DNA from: JAFIHK01 sp041441455
GTDB lineage: Bacteria > Bacteroidota > Bacteroidia > Bacteroidales > UBA932
Length of the DNA stretch: 52,659 nt
NCBI GenBank assembly: GCA_041441455.1
Contig: JASDTB010000074.1
Coordinates: 1-52,659, forward strand
Reading direction: 5' to 3'
A program made the position numbers and the translations under genes. The notes under the pieces were generated by a model. That model was not told the origin of the DNA. It searched no databases and saw only the letters and a program-made list of their open reading frames with translations. The stretch's first letter is position 1. Each line of letters starts with the position of its first letter. Positions 1-8,253 of the stretch are shown piece by piece.

Positions 1-2
1 TG

Positions 3-644
3 GAGACATCACGAATTCCTTCTTCAATGAAGACCAATTCTTCTAATATCAAGGCAAAAATAAGTATGCGCAATTTCAATTATTTAAGCCTTTCGGGAGC
101 TTCAAAACTTCGCTCAAAAGCAGTTTTCAATGAAAAAGATGTAAAATTCAAAGTAAGTGGAGCTTCAAATGCAGTTATGCCTGAAGTTACTTGTAGAAAT
201 GCAGAGATTTCGGTATCAGGAGCATCTGCAGTAACTCTAAATGGTAAATTTGAAGAGGTTATCTTAAATGTTGATGGAACTAGTAATGTGAAATTCAATG
301 GAAATGCCGAAAGTATTGAAGTTGGGATTAGTGGTGCTGGAAGATTAAATTTAAGATCCCAAATTGGAAAATTAGAAATTAAATCGAGTGGGGTAGCTGG
401 AGTTGTGTTAGAAGGAAAAGCTGACTTTGCAGAACTGATCTCTTCTGGTTCATCTATTATTCAAAGTCCAAATTTCAAAATTAATGATGCAGAGGTGAAG
501 GCATCGGGGAGTGCAAGCATTAAAATTCAGGTAATAAACACATTGAAGGTCAATGCAAGTGGAAGTTCAGTCGTAAAATACTTTGGAAACCCCAAAATTA
601 AATCTAGAAAGGTCTCATCTGCAGCATCTTTCAATAGACTGTAG
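3..644 (+). CDS. GIN-domain (DUF2807) cell-envelope protein, 5' end outside the window
   Basis: This looks like the C-terminal part of a DUF2807/GIN-domain protein, a Bacteroidetes exported family called a putative auto-transporter adhesin head domain. The protein is almost entirely short beta-strand repeats of about 20 residues marked by SGAS, SGAG, SGSS or SGSA turns, as expected for a right-handed beta-helix. An ATG occurs at 27, but the frame stays open to the first base and no signal peptide follows that ATG, so the real start is probably upstream of the window. The C-terminus (GSSVVKYFGNPK) is typical of the family. A strong hairpin terminator follows. The molecular function is unknown; surface adhesion is only the family guess. 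Confidence 0.75.
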   Translation, partial: ETSRIPSSMKTNSSNIKAKISMRNFNYLSLSGASKLRSKAVFNEKDVKFKVSGASNAVMPEVTCRNAEISVSGASAVTLNGKFEEVILNVDGTSNVKFNGNAESIEVGISGAGRLNLRSQIGKLEIKSSGVAGVVLEGKADFAELISSGSSIIQSPNFKINDAEVKASGSASIKIQVINTLKVNASGSSVVKYFGNPKIKSRKVSSAASFNRL

Positions 645-677
645 ATTGTTGCATTAATAAGAATTATGAATTATACG

Positions 678-707
678 GAGGCAAACTTAGTTGTTTGCCT
701 CTTTTTT
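678..707 (+). terminator. Rho-independent terminator after the GIN-domain gene
   Basis: A perfect 9-bp stem (GAGGCAAAC at 678-686, GTTTGCCTC at 693-701) with a 6-nt loop is followed by six T. It ends the GIN-domain transcript before the dipeptidase gene. Confidence 0.85.
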
Positions 708-736
708 CTTAACTTTATTGCACTAAATTAATAATC

Positions 737-1816
737 ATGAAACCAGAAGAACTTCATCAAGAAGCATTTGTGCTTGATTCTCATTGCGATACTCCACTAA
801 AACTTATCGAAGGAGAAGATTTGTCTTCCGAAAATTTAAACGTCCACTTCGATTTTGAGAGAATGAAAAGAGGTGGTGTTGATACAGTTTTTTTTGCAAT
901 CTACACATCTAATAAATTAGAACCAGATGCAGCCACAAGGCGTGCTTTACAGTTAATAGCAAGAACGTATGATGCTGTAGAAGAGAATAGTGATATTGTC
1001 GATATTGCACTTTCTGGAGAAGAGGCGTTAGAAATAAAAGAGCAAGGAAAAAGATCGATAATGTTTGGAATGGAAAATGGAGCTCCAATTCAAAAAGACC
1101 TAAGTTTACTTAGACTATTCTACGACATGGGAATAAGATATATGACTCTTACTCATGCAGGTAATAATGAGATTTGTGATTCATGCGCAACTAAAGAAAA
1201 GAGATGGAATGGATTAAGTCCATTTGGAATTAAGGTTGTTAAAGAGATGAATAGACTTGGTATGTTAATCGATGTGTCTCATATTTCAGATGAAGCCTTT
1301 TATGATGTACTTAAACACTCCACATCACCTGTTGTCGCGACTCACTCTTGTTGCAGAGCTTTGGCCGATTTACCTAGAAATATGACAGATCAAATGATAA
1401 AAGATCTTGCAGCAGCAGGAGGAGTGATTCAAATAAACTTCTATCCGCCATTTTTAGACAAAGATTATGCAGATAAATTCTGGCCCTTATGCGATAAATT
1501 TGAAGAGGCAGAAGCATTATATAAGCAAGATCCACAGCAATATAAAGAGGTTTATCAAAAAGCAAAAGATGAAATGTTCGCCATATCTAGGCCATCTTAT
1601 AAACGTATTGTAGATCATATTGATCATGTTGTGAAACTTGTTGGGGCAAAGCATGTCGGAATTGGATCTGACTTTGATGGTATTGAAGTTACTCCAGAGG
1701 GAATGGAAGGAGTTGACAAACTACCACTTATTACCTTAGAACTTTTAGCAAGAGGTTATTCAGAATCAGATGTTAGAGCTATTATGGGCGAAAACTTTTT
1801 AAGACTTTTAAATTAA
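737..1816 (+). CDS. Membrane dipeptidase family (peptidase M19)
   Basis: Zinc dipeptidase of the renal dipeptidase family (M19), 359 aa, which hydrolyses dipeptides, including D-amino-acid-containing ones in some members. Visible metal ligands are H16-x-D18 (DSHCDTP), E113 in MFGMENGAP, and histidines in LIDVSHISDE and VVATHSCCRAL; VGIGSDFDG near the C-terminus is a family signature. No signal peptide is seen, so it is probably cytoplasmic. A possible -7 element TAACTTTA lies at 710-717. The SDR gene follows after 8 nt, so the two are probably co-transcribed. Peptide cleavage fits the amino-acid-fermenting lifestyle implied by the lysine operon. Confidence 0.9.
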   Translation: MKPEELHQEAFVLDSHCDTPLKLIEGEDLSSENLNVHFDFERMKRGGVDTVFFAIYTSNKLEPDAATRRALQLIARTYDAVEENSDIVDIALSGEEALEIKEQGKRSIMFGMENGAPIQKDLSLLRLFYDMGIRYMTLTHAGNNEICDSCATKEKRWNGLSPFGIKVVKEMNRLGMLIDVSHISDEAFYDVLKHSTSPVVATHSCCRALADLPRNMTDQMIKDLAAAGGVIQINFYPPFLDKDYADKFWPLCDKFEEAEALYKQDPQQYKEVYQKAKDEMFAISRPSYKRIVDHIDHVVKLVGAKHVGIGSDFDGIEVTPEGMEGVDKLPLITLELLARGYSESDVRAIMGENFLRLLN

Positions 1817-1824
1817 ACAACAAT

Positions 1825-2589
1825 ATGTCAAGAATTGCATTAATCACAGGGGCTACATCGGGAATAGGAGAGGCAACGGCTCATGCCTTTGCAGCCGATG
1901 GATTCGATCTAATTATAACTGGTCGTAGAGTCGCATTATTGTCTGCATTAGAGAAGGATTTAGAATCCAAGTACGGCATTAAAGTTCTTGCACTAAGTTT
2001 TGATGTGCGAAATCTAAATCAAGTTGAGCAGTATTTAGGTACACTACCAAAACCTTGGAATGAAATTGATGTGTTGGTTAATAACGCAGGGTTGGCAGTT
2101 GGGTTACAACCTGTGCAGCAGGGCATGTTCGATGATTGGGAGAGAATGATTGATACAAATATCAAAGGACTACTTTATGTTTCGAAAATTGTTTCCAATT
2201 TTATGATTACAAGAGGGAAGGGACACATTATCAATATTGGTTCAATTGCAGGAAAGAGTGTTTATCCAAATGGAAACGTCTATTGCGCCACTAAACATGC
2301 TGTTGATGCGCTGTCGGAAGCGATGATGATGGATCTTCATTCTCATAATGTGAAAGTTTCTCAAGTATGCCCTGGTGCAGTGGAGACAGAATTTTCACAA
2401 GTTAGATTTAAAGGTGATTCAGAACGAGCATCTAATGTTTACAAGGGATTTGTTCCACTTAAAGCGAAAGATGTTGCAGATGCAATCTTATATATTGTAA
2501 AGGCACCTGCTCATGTCAATATTAGTGATATGGTAATAATGCCTGCTGCACAAGCCTCAGTTTCAATTATAAATAGAAAGGATGGTTAA
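1825..2589 (+). CDS. SDR-family NAD(P)-dependent oxidoreductase (YdfG-like)
   Basis: Classical short-chain dehydrogenase, 254 aa. The cofactor motif TGATSGIG is at residues 8-15, NNAG at 86-89, and the catalytic set is S140, Y153 and K157 (YCATK). The basic pair GRR at the end of beta-2 suggests NADP preference. Overall it resembles YdfG, the 3-hydroxy acid/malonic semialdehyde reductase group, but substrate cannot be told from sequence. It sits 8 nt after the M19 dipeptidase, and its stop codon overlaps the convergent serine hydrolase stop by 4 nt, leaving no room for a terminator between them. Confidence 0.88.
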   Translation: MSRIALITGATSGIGEATAHAFAADGFDLIITGRRVALLSALEKDLESKYGIKVLALSFDVRNLNQVEQYLGTLPKPWNEIDVLVNNAGLAVGLQPVQQGMFDDWERMIDTNIKGLLYVSKIVSNFMITRGKGHIINIGSIAGKSVYPNGNVYCATKHAVDALSEAMMMDLHSHNVKVSQVCPGAVETEFSQVRFKGDSERASNVYKGFVPLKAKDVADAILYIVKAPAHVNISDMVIMPAAQASVSIINRKDG

Positions 2590-3674
2590 TTTAACCATCC
2601 CTCTTTCTTCAATACTTGATCAATTTTATCAGCTAAGTCCTCTCTATTTTTGTCATTTCTGTTTGCAAAAATAAGATAGAGGATTTTTTGTTTAGGATAT
2701 CTTGCGGCATAGATTTGAAATCCTCCATTGTCACCAGTATGAAATACCTTTTGCGGAAATCCAGGTTTCTCTTCAATAAACCATCCATAACCATAACTAG
2801 TATTTGGAAGATCGGTAACTGTAATTTTGGGAGAATGTGCAATATCAGTCAGTTCTTTACTGATTAAAGTATAGTTTCTTAATGCTTTTTCCCACTCAAT
2901 GAATTCATTCACAGAAGTATATATTCCTCCGTCTGCCTTTGTTGCAAAAAAAGACTCCTCTAAATAGTCGTATTCTTTGAATCCATTTTCTTCTTTAATA
3001 TAACCATGAGCCATTGAAGGAATTACTCTACCCTCCTCGAAATATAATGTCTGTCTCATATTTGAAGGGGAAAATATTTTTTCGTGCATAAATTGTTCAA
3101 ATGGCATTCCAGATGCTTTTTCAACCAAAGTATATAAAAGTTGAAAGGTTGGATTCATATATTCATAACCTGTACCTGGTTCAAAATTCAACTCTTTAAG
3201 ATCTTTGATATAAGAGTAAGATTCGACATCTTTTGCTTTTAAAACAAACTCTCTGTTCGATCTGTCCCTAGAATCAGGAATTCCAGATGTATGTGAAAGA
3301 AGGTGTTTGATTTTGATCTTTTGAAAAATATCTGCTTTAAAATCGGGGAACCACTTAACAATACTATCTTCGATACTAAGCTTTCCCTCTTCATGAAGCA
3401 TCAAGGTTGCGATAGCTGAAAACTGTTTTGATACCGAAGCGATATTAAAGAAGGTATTGTCATCAATCTTCTTCATTGTAGACATATCTGCAATTCCATA
3501 TCCTTTCGAAAAAACAACAGAATCGTCTTTCATAATAAGGACAGCAGCTCCAGGCTCATTGTTTTTGTACTCCTCTTTAAAAATTGAGTCAATAGAAGAG
3601 TTTAAGTTATTGTTCTCCATGCACGAATTAAGAATTAATAGCGAAAATGACGCTAAAAGTAGATGTTTAAACAT
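2586..3674 (-). CDS. Beta-lactamase-fold serine hydrolase lipoprotein (class C / PBP4* type)
   Basis: Exported serine hydrolase of the beta-lactamase/D-alanyl-D-alanine carboxypeptidase superfamily. I start it at the ATG at 3674 because that gives a clean lipoprotein signal (MFKHLLLASFSLLILNSC, lipid-bearing C18); an upstream in-frame start at 3692 would add six residues before the signal. Catalytic motifs are S80-V-S-K83, Y-M-N (YEYMNP) and H-T-G (FHTGDNGGF), the last replacing KTG as in many esterase-like members. It is the last gene of a - strand run after cinA and may act on peptidoglycan peptides or small esters. It is unlikely to be a true beta-lactamase, but the sequence cannot settle that. 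Confidence 0.88.
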   Translation of the reverse strand: MFKHLLLASFSLLILNSCMENNNLNSSIDSIFKEEYKNNEPGAAVLIMKDDSVVFSKGYGIADMSTMKKIDDNTFFNIASVSKQFSAIATLMLHEEGKLSIEDSIVKWFPDFKADIFQKIKIKHLLSHTSGIPDSRDRSNREFVLKAKDVESYSYIKDLKELNFEPGTGYEYMNPTFQLLYTLVEKASGMPFEQFMHEKIFSPSNMRQTLYFEEGRVIPSMAHGYIKEENGFKEYDYLEESFFATKADGGIYTSVNEFIEWEKALRNYTLISKELTDIAHSPKITVTDLPNTSYGYGWFIEEKPGFPQKVFHTGDNGGFQIYAARYPKQKILYLIFANRNDKNREDLADKIDQVLKKEGWLN

Positions 3675-3683
3675 GATATTTAT

Positions 3684-3703
3684 ATATAACAAGGTTGTTA
3701 TAT
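3684..3703. promoter_or_regulatory. 20-bp palindrome between cinA and the serine hydrolase gene
   Basis: Perfect 9-bp arms (ATATAACAA, TTGTTATAT) surround a GG centre. It fills the 46-nt gap between the cinA stop and the serine hydrolase start codon. There is no T-tract on either side to make it a good terminator, so an operator or an mRNA processing hairpin is possible. Confidence 0.4.
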
Positions 3704-3720
3704 GTTGTAACTATTGAGTT

Positions 3721-4980
3721 TTATAGCTTTAATCTCAATAGATTGATTGCATCAGAAGATGACCTTTCTATTATTCTTTGACGATCTCCTGTGAAAATCT
3801 TTTTAGCTGTGAACACCTCATTTCCTACTACAACAGCAAACCAAACAAGCCCTACAGGTTTATGATCAGCTCCTCCTCCTGGCCCAGCAATGCCAGAGGT
3901 GGCTATTGCACAATCAGATTTAGTTAATCTTTGTACCCCAAGCGCCATCTCTCTAACACACTCTTCGCTAACAGCACCATTCTTTTCAATAATCTCAGGA
4001 GAAACACCTAGGATATTCGTTTTAAGCTCATTACTATATGCCGTAATTCCTCCTTTATAGACAGTAGAACAACCTGGAACAGAAGTTATAAGAGAGGAAA
4101 TTTTTCCACCTGTACATGATTCAGCGATTGCTAATGTTAAACCTTTAGATTCAAGTAATTTTAAGATCACCTTTTCTAAAGTATCCTCATTTTCGCCGTA
4201 AATAGCATCACCAATAATTGCTTTTAACTTTTCAACCTCTTGGTTGACTATGAATTCTGCTTGAGGTGTAGACATACCATAAACAGACAATCTTAATCTT
4301 ACCCCGATCAACGGATTTGGGAGATACGCTAACTTCATCGACTTTGGAAGCGCTAGTTCCCATTGCTCAATTGTTTGAGACAATACAGATTCAGGTATTC
4401 CATAAGTTACTAAAGTTCGGTGAAATATGCCGTCTATTTTAAGTTTTGATTCAATAAATGGAATGATTTTTTCCATTAAATGCTCCATTTCAAAAGGGAC
4501 TCCAGGTAATGAGAAAAGCAATGATAAACCTGACTCAGTCTCCCTATTTTCAAAAATAAAGCACATTCCTGGTGCAGTTCCTTTTAAATTAGTGAATACT
4601 TTTGCATTATCAGGTACAAGCGCCTGGTTTCTATTAATGTCTGTTAACTCTAATCCTCTTTTTTCACAGATAGACTTTATGACATCAAACTGATCTTGAT
4701 TATAAACATAAGATTTACTTTTACTTATATTAAAAAGTACATCTTTTGTTATATCGTCCTTGGTAGGACCTAGACCTCCAGTAACGATAACAACATCGTA
4801 TTTTTCTGTTAATTTGGATACAACACTCTCAATCTCTGATTGATCATCTTGGATTGAGACCATTTTCTCTACTTTAATGCCGATCTTGTTCAGCAACCTT
4901 GAAATATGAGCAGAATTGGTGTCAACTATCTGACCAATAAGAATTTCATCACCAATAGTGCAGACACAAGCTTTATGCAT
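3721..4980 (-). CDS. cinA: CinA family protein (nicotinamide-nucleotide amidohydrolase type)
   Basis: Full-length two-domain CinA, 419 aa. Residues 1-170 form the MoCF-like domain (CTIGDEILIGQIVDTNSAHI; VTGGLGPTKDD). From about residue 260 there is the PncC domain with ESCTGGKISSLITSVPG and ATSGIAGPGGG, which in characterised members deamidates NMN to recycle the pyridine nucleotide by-product of DNA ligase. The name refers to competence induction in Gram-positives, which need not apply here. The start ATG overlaps the pyrD stop by 8 nt, so translation is probably coupled. Confidence 0.95.
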   Translation of the reverse strand: MHKACVCTIGDEILIGQIVDTNSAHISRLLNKIGIKVEKMVSIQDDQSEIESVVSKLTEKYDVVIVTGGLGPTKDDITKDVLFNISKSKSYVYNQDQFDVIKSICEKRGLELTDINRNQALVPDNAKVFTNLKGTAPGMCFIFENRETESGLSLLFSLPGVPFEMEHLMEKIIPFIESKLKIDGIFHRTLVTYGIPESVLSQTIEQWELALPKSMKLAYLPNPLIGVRLRLSVYGMSTPQAEFIVNQEVEKLKAIIGDAIYGENEDTLEKVILKLLESKGLTLAIAESCTGGKISSLITSVPGCSTVYKGGITAYSNELKTNILGVSPEIIEKNGAVSEECVREMALGVQRLTKSDCAIATSGIAGPGGGADHKPVGLVWFAVVVGNEVFTAKKIFTGDRQRIIERSSSDAINLLRLKL

Positions 4981-6013
4981 TTTTGTATTGTTTTGATAAA
5001 TATCGGTTTATTTTTGAAACAATACTTGGGCCTTCGTATATAAAAGCAGTATAGATTTGAACAAGAGAGGCACCTGCGTTAAGCATTTTCTCTGCATGAA
5101 TTGGAGACATAACTCCTCCAACTGCAATAATTGGTAGTTGACCCGAAGTCTTTTTATTTATATAACTTACAGTATCTAAAGATCTTTCAAACAGAGGCGC
5201 TCCACTCATTCCTCCATCACCAATTGTCTCAACTATCTTTTGATCAGTAATTAGTCCATCTCTTGTTGTAGTTGTATTGGTAGCAACAATACCGTCTAAA
5301 CCAGATACCAGAATTAGCTCAATTATCTCGTCTAATTGTTCGTAAGTCAGATCAGGTGAGACCTTTAAGAGAATTGGACGATATTCGTCCATATACTTCC
5401 TTAGAGTAATCAATCTGTCAACTATTTCAGATAAAGAGGTGATATCTTGAAGTTTAGTAAGGCCTTTAACATTAGGGCAAGAGACATTAACTACAAAATA
5501 GTCAACAAAATCATATAGTTGAGCAAATGACTTTTCATAATCTAATGGTGCATTTTCATTCAAACAAGCTGTACTTTTACTTATATTACCACCAATAATA
5601 ACCTTTGGTCGACGTTTTTTAAGGTTTTTAACAGCATATTTGACCCCTTTGTTATTAATACCCATTCTGTTTATTATTGCACTATCTTTGACAAGTCTAA
5701 AGCATCTTGGTTTGGGGTTCCCCAGTTGTTCTAAAGGAGTCAATGAGCCGATTTCAATAAATCCAAACCCAAAATTTGCTAAATCGTTGTACATGTCGCC
5801 ATTCTTATCAAATCCTGCAGCCAAACCTATAGGATTTGGGAATTTGATACCAAATATCTCTCTTTCCAAATTACTGCTTTTGTAACTGAAAAAGAGTTGA
5901 AGCATTTTATCTGAAAGCGGAATGAATCGCAAAATAAAAAGCAGTCTCTTTACGATTTTATGAGCACTCTCTGGCGAGAATCTAAAAAGAAGAGGTCGGA
6001 AGATTTTAAACAT
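4973..6013 (-). CDS. pyrD: Dihydroorotate dehydrogenase (quinone), class 2
   Basis: Membrane-associated FMN enzyme of pyrimidine synthesis that oxidises dihydroorotate and passes electrons to quinone. Class 2 signatures are visible: GLAAGFDKNG, IEIGSLTPLEQLGNPKPRCFRL, NRMGINNKG and NVSCPNVKGL, where class 2 enzymes use a catalytic serine (here in NVSCPN). I chose the ATG at 6013, giving MFKIFRPLLFRFSPESAHK, which matches the usual N-terminal helix; a TTG at 6061 overlapping the regulator's stop would add 16 residues. It lies between an XRE regulator and cinA with overlaps at its 3' end, so it is probably part of one transcript. Confidence 0.93.
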   Translation of the reverse strand: MFKIFRPLLFRFSPESAHKIVKRLLFILRFIPLSDKMLQLFFSYKSSNLEREIFGIKFPNPIGLAAGFDKNGDMYNDLANFGFGFIEIGSLTPLEQLGNPKPRCFRLVKDSAIINRMGINNKGVKYAVKNLKKRRPKVIIGGNISKSTACLNENAPLDYEKSFAQLYDFVDYFVVNVSCPNVKGLTKLQDITSLSEIVDRLITLRKYMDEYRPILLKVSPDLTYEQLDEIIELILVSGLDGIVATNTTTTRDGLITDQKIVETIGDGGMSGAPLFERSLDTVSYINKKTSGQLPIIAVGGVMSPIHAEKMLNAGASLVQIYTAFIYEGPSIVSKINRYLSKQYKNA

Positions 6014-6057
6014 TACAGAGAAATTTTCTGCAAAGATATAATTAATACTATTGCTTG

Positions 6058-6489
6058 TCAAATAGAAGAGCTTGGTTTTATCTCTTCAAAAGTCATGTCA
6101 TCGTAGATCATTATTATCTTCATAAGAACACGATTTTTACGGATCTCTGGCTTATTTTCAATTTTTATTGAATTCTCACGCAGTTGATTTTCCACTTTTT
6201 GGGGCTCATCTATTTGAGAACTAAATAAATCACGTGAATTTTCCTTTTTACGATCTATATGTTGTTCCTGTACTAATTCTTGTTTGTACATCTTGCCTTT
6301 ACCTGTAATCAACCATTCAGCACTGACAGTAGGGAACTTTAGTAAAAGTTTTGAGATAAACTCATATCCGGGTTTGTTCCTTCCAGAAAGTATATGTGAT
6401 AATCCCGATCTCTGAATACCTAATATATCGGCAAACTTTGCAGGCGATAGCTGCTCAAGCTGCATTAATTGTAATAATCGGTCTTTCAT
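6058..6489 (-). CDS. XRE-family helix-turn-helix regulator
   Basis: A 143-aa regulator. Residues 1-70 form a Cro/C1-type helix-turn-helix (SPAKFADILGIQRSGLSHILSGRNKPGYEFISKLL) followed by the WLITGKG segment seen in many Bacteroidetes regulators. The C-terminal half is charged, low-complexity and unrecognised. It heads the - strand run regulator-pyrD-cinA-serine hydrolase, and 528 nt of AT-rich control DNA with repeated dyad boxes lies upstream. A TACATTTG element (6532-6539, - strand) inside one of these boxes suggests autoregulation. I see no sign of a linked phage. Confidence 0.85.
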   Translation of the reverse strand: MKDRLLQLMQLEQLSPAKFADILGIQRSGLSHILSGRNKPGYEFISKLLLKFPTVSAEWLITGKGKMYKQELVQEQHIDRKKENSRDLFSSQIDEPQKVENQLRENSIKIENKPEIRKNRVLMKIIMIYDDMTFEEIKPSSSI

Positions 6490-7017
6490 AACGAAAAAAT
6501 GAGTGATTAATTATGTAAACTTTATATGTTACAAATGTAAGTATAATTATGTTTACAAAAGTAATTTATTTTAATTTACGTATGTAATCAACCATGACTG
6601 ATAAATTAATATAAATCATAATACTATAATAGTTCCTAGGATTTATCAAGTAATGAGTGGTATTACTACAAATAAATTATGTAAAGTATTGGAAATACGA
6701 GGCATAAAGACAATAATAACTCAAAGTAGTACTAAAACACTAATCAAATGACTAATTAACTTAAAAATAACTGAATTAAAACATAATATAAAACATATAA
6801 ATAACTGGTATAAAGCATATTAAGACCAATATAAATACAATCTATGAACCACATACAAATGTGAATTTACGACATTAAAACAACTATAAAAAACAACTAT
6901 AAAAGAATACAAATGTAACCACTTAAGATTAATAATGTAAATTACATTTGTAAACAAATCGTCAATTTTAAAAGATTTCTGATTAAATGGATATTTATAT
7001 AGTTTTGCAAAAAATAA
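6490..7017. promoter_or_regulatory. AT-rich divergent control region with repeated TTACAAATGTAA-like boxes
   Basis: This 528-nt stretch between the XRE regulator and queA has no credible gene. The 12-mer TTACAAATGTAA at 6529-6540 recurs exactly as its reverse complement at 6942-6953. Near copies are TACAAATGTAA at 6908-6918 and TACAAATGTGAA at 6854-6865. AATGTAA-A-TTACATT (6934-6948) is a perfect odd dyad that overlaps the second copy. ACAACTATAAAA occurs twice, 13 nt apart (6880-6891, 6893-6904). Each 12-mer also holds a TACATTTG -7 box, on the - strand at 6532-6539 and on the + strand at 6943-6950, so the boxes could be promoters, operators or both. Confidence 0.5.
7000..7007 (+). promoter_or_regulatory. 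Probable -7 promoter element of queA
   Basis: TAGTTTTG matches the Bacteroidetes -7 consensus TAnnTTTG. It ends only 10 nt before the TTG at 7018 and 16 nt before the GTG at 7024, which implies a leader of roughly 6-12 nt. No convincing -33 TTTG is seen. Confidence 0.45.
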
Positions 7018-7023
7018 TTGATT

Positions 7024-8253
7024 GTGGAGCTTAAAATTAAAATTCAGGACTTCTCTTATAATCTTCCTGACGAAAAAATTGCAAAATATCCTCTACCCGA
7101 TAGAGATCTCTCTAAGATTTTAATCTTTGAAAACAATTTGATATCTGAGTCGAAATTTCGAAATCTCGCTGAGTTATTAAAGAAAAACACCTTATTAGTA
7201 TTTAATAATACGAAAGTTGTCCCAGCAAGACTTTTCTTTAAAAAAAGTAGTGGCGCAAATATTGAGATTTTTTGCCTAGAACCTCACTTGCCTGAAGATT
7301 ATGTTAGATCATTTGAAGCTACAGAATCTTGTGAATGGGTTTGCATCGTTGGTAATATTAAAAAATGGAAAGAGGGATTTGTTTATTTTAATGATTACCA
7401 GCAATTAACAGGAGATCTGAATTTAAAAGCTGAAATAGTAAAAAAAACAGATAATAATGTAGTAATTAGGTTTTCTTGGAATACTGGAATACCTTTTTCA
7501 GCAGTTATTGAACATTGTGGAAAGATTCCAATACCTCCTTATTTGAATAGAGATACTGAAGAGTCTGATTTAGAAAGATATCAGACAGTATATGCACTAA
7601 AAAGAGGCTCGGTAGCTGCACCAACAGCTGGATTACATTTTACTGATATTGTAATTGATACTCTTACTAAGAAAGGTATTGAAATTGAAAAAATATGTCT
7701 TCATGTTGGTGCAGGAACATTTCTTCCTGTAAAATCTGAGTACATTGTCGACCATAAAATGCATTTTGAGCCATTCGAAATCACTAAAAGCTTCTTGCTA
7801 AAAATTCTTCAATCATTAGATAATAAGGATATTGTGGCGGTTGGTACAACCTCTGCAAGAACTTTAGAGAGCTTATATTATTTAGGAGTCCAGTGTATTA
7901 GAAATGGTAAACCTGGCTTTGTAGAGCAGTGGGAGCCATACAACTCTCAATTCGAGTTAAGTACGAAAGACTCTATAGAAGCACTTATAAATTGGATGGA
8001 TACAATGGAATTATCGTCATTTAAAACCAAGACGGGAATAATCATTGTTCCTGGATTTAAATTTAGAATTATTAATAGATTAATTACTAATTTTCATCAA
8101 CCACAAAGTACACTTTTACTGTTGATTTCAGCTTTTATTGGAAGTGATTGGAGAAGAGTATACGAATATGCATTATCTAATAATTTTAGATTTTTAAGCT
8201 ACGGTGATAGCTCTATACTGACAAAAAATAGTTCTCTTAATGTAATTGATTGA
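7024..8253 (+). CDS. queA: S-adenosylmethionine:tRNA ribosyltransferase-isomerase
   Basis: QueA transfers and isomerises the ribosyl part of AdoMet onto 7-aminomethyl-7-deazaguanine in tRNA, making epoxyqueuosine. Family motifs include NLPDEKIAKYPLPDRD, LVFNNTKVVPARLFF, AAPTAGLHFT, LHVGAGTFLPV and TNFHQPQSTLLLLISAF. No in-frame ATG exists near the N-terminus; TTG at 7018 and GTG at 7024 are the candidates. I prefer GTG because the predicted promoter leaves almost no leader for the TTG. At about 410 aa it is longer than the E. coli enzyme (about 356 aa), which I believe is usual for one Bacteroidetes subgroup. Its 3' end overlaps the convergent DUF255 gene by 17 nt. Confidence 0.93.
   Translation: MELKIKIQDFSYNLPDEKIAKYPLPDRDLSKILIFENNLISESKFRNLAELLKKNTLLVFNNTKVVPARLFFKKSSGANIEIFCLEPHLPEDYVRSFEATESCEWVCIVGNIKKWKEGFVYFNDYQQLTGDLNLKAEIVKKTDNNVVIRFSWNTGIPFSAVIEHCGKIPIPPYLNRDTEESDLERYQTVYALKRGSVAAPTAGLHFTDIVIDTLTKKGIEIEKICLHVGAGTFLPVKSEYIVDHKMHFEPFEITKSFLLKILQSLDNKDIVAVGTTSARTLESLYYLGVQCIRNGKPGFVEQWEPYNSQFELSTKDSIEALINWMDTMELSSFKTKTGIIIVPGFKFRIINRLITNFHQPQSTLLLLISAFIGSDWRRVYEYALSNNFRFLSYGDSSILTKNSSLNVID

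Noticed and set aside
2586..3674. Antibiotic resistance beta-lactamase
   Set aside because: The HTG motif, the lipoprotein signal and the general esterase/PBP-like features do not point to a resistance enzyme.
6490..7017. CRISPR array or phage immunity region
   Set aside because: The repeats are short, unevenly spaced and in both orientations, with no cas or phage genes.
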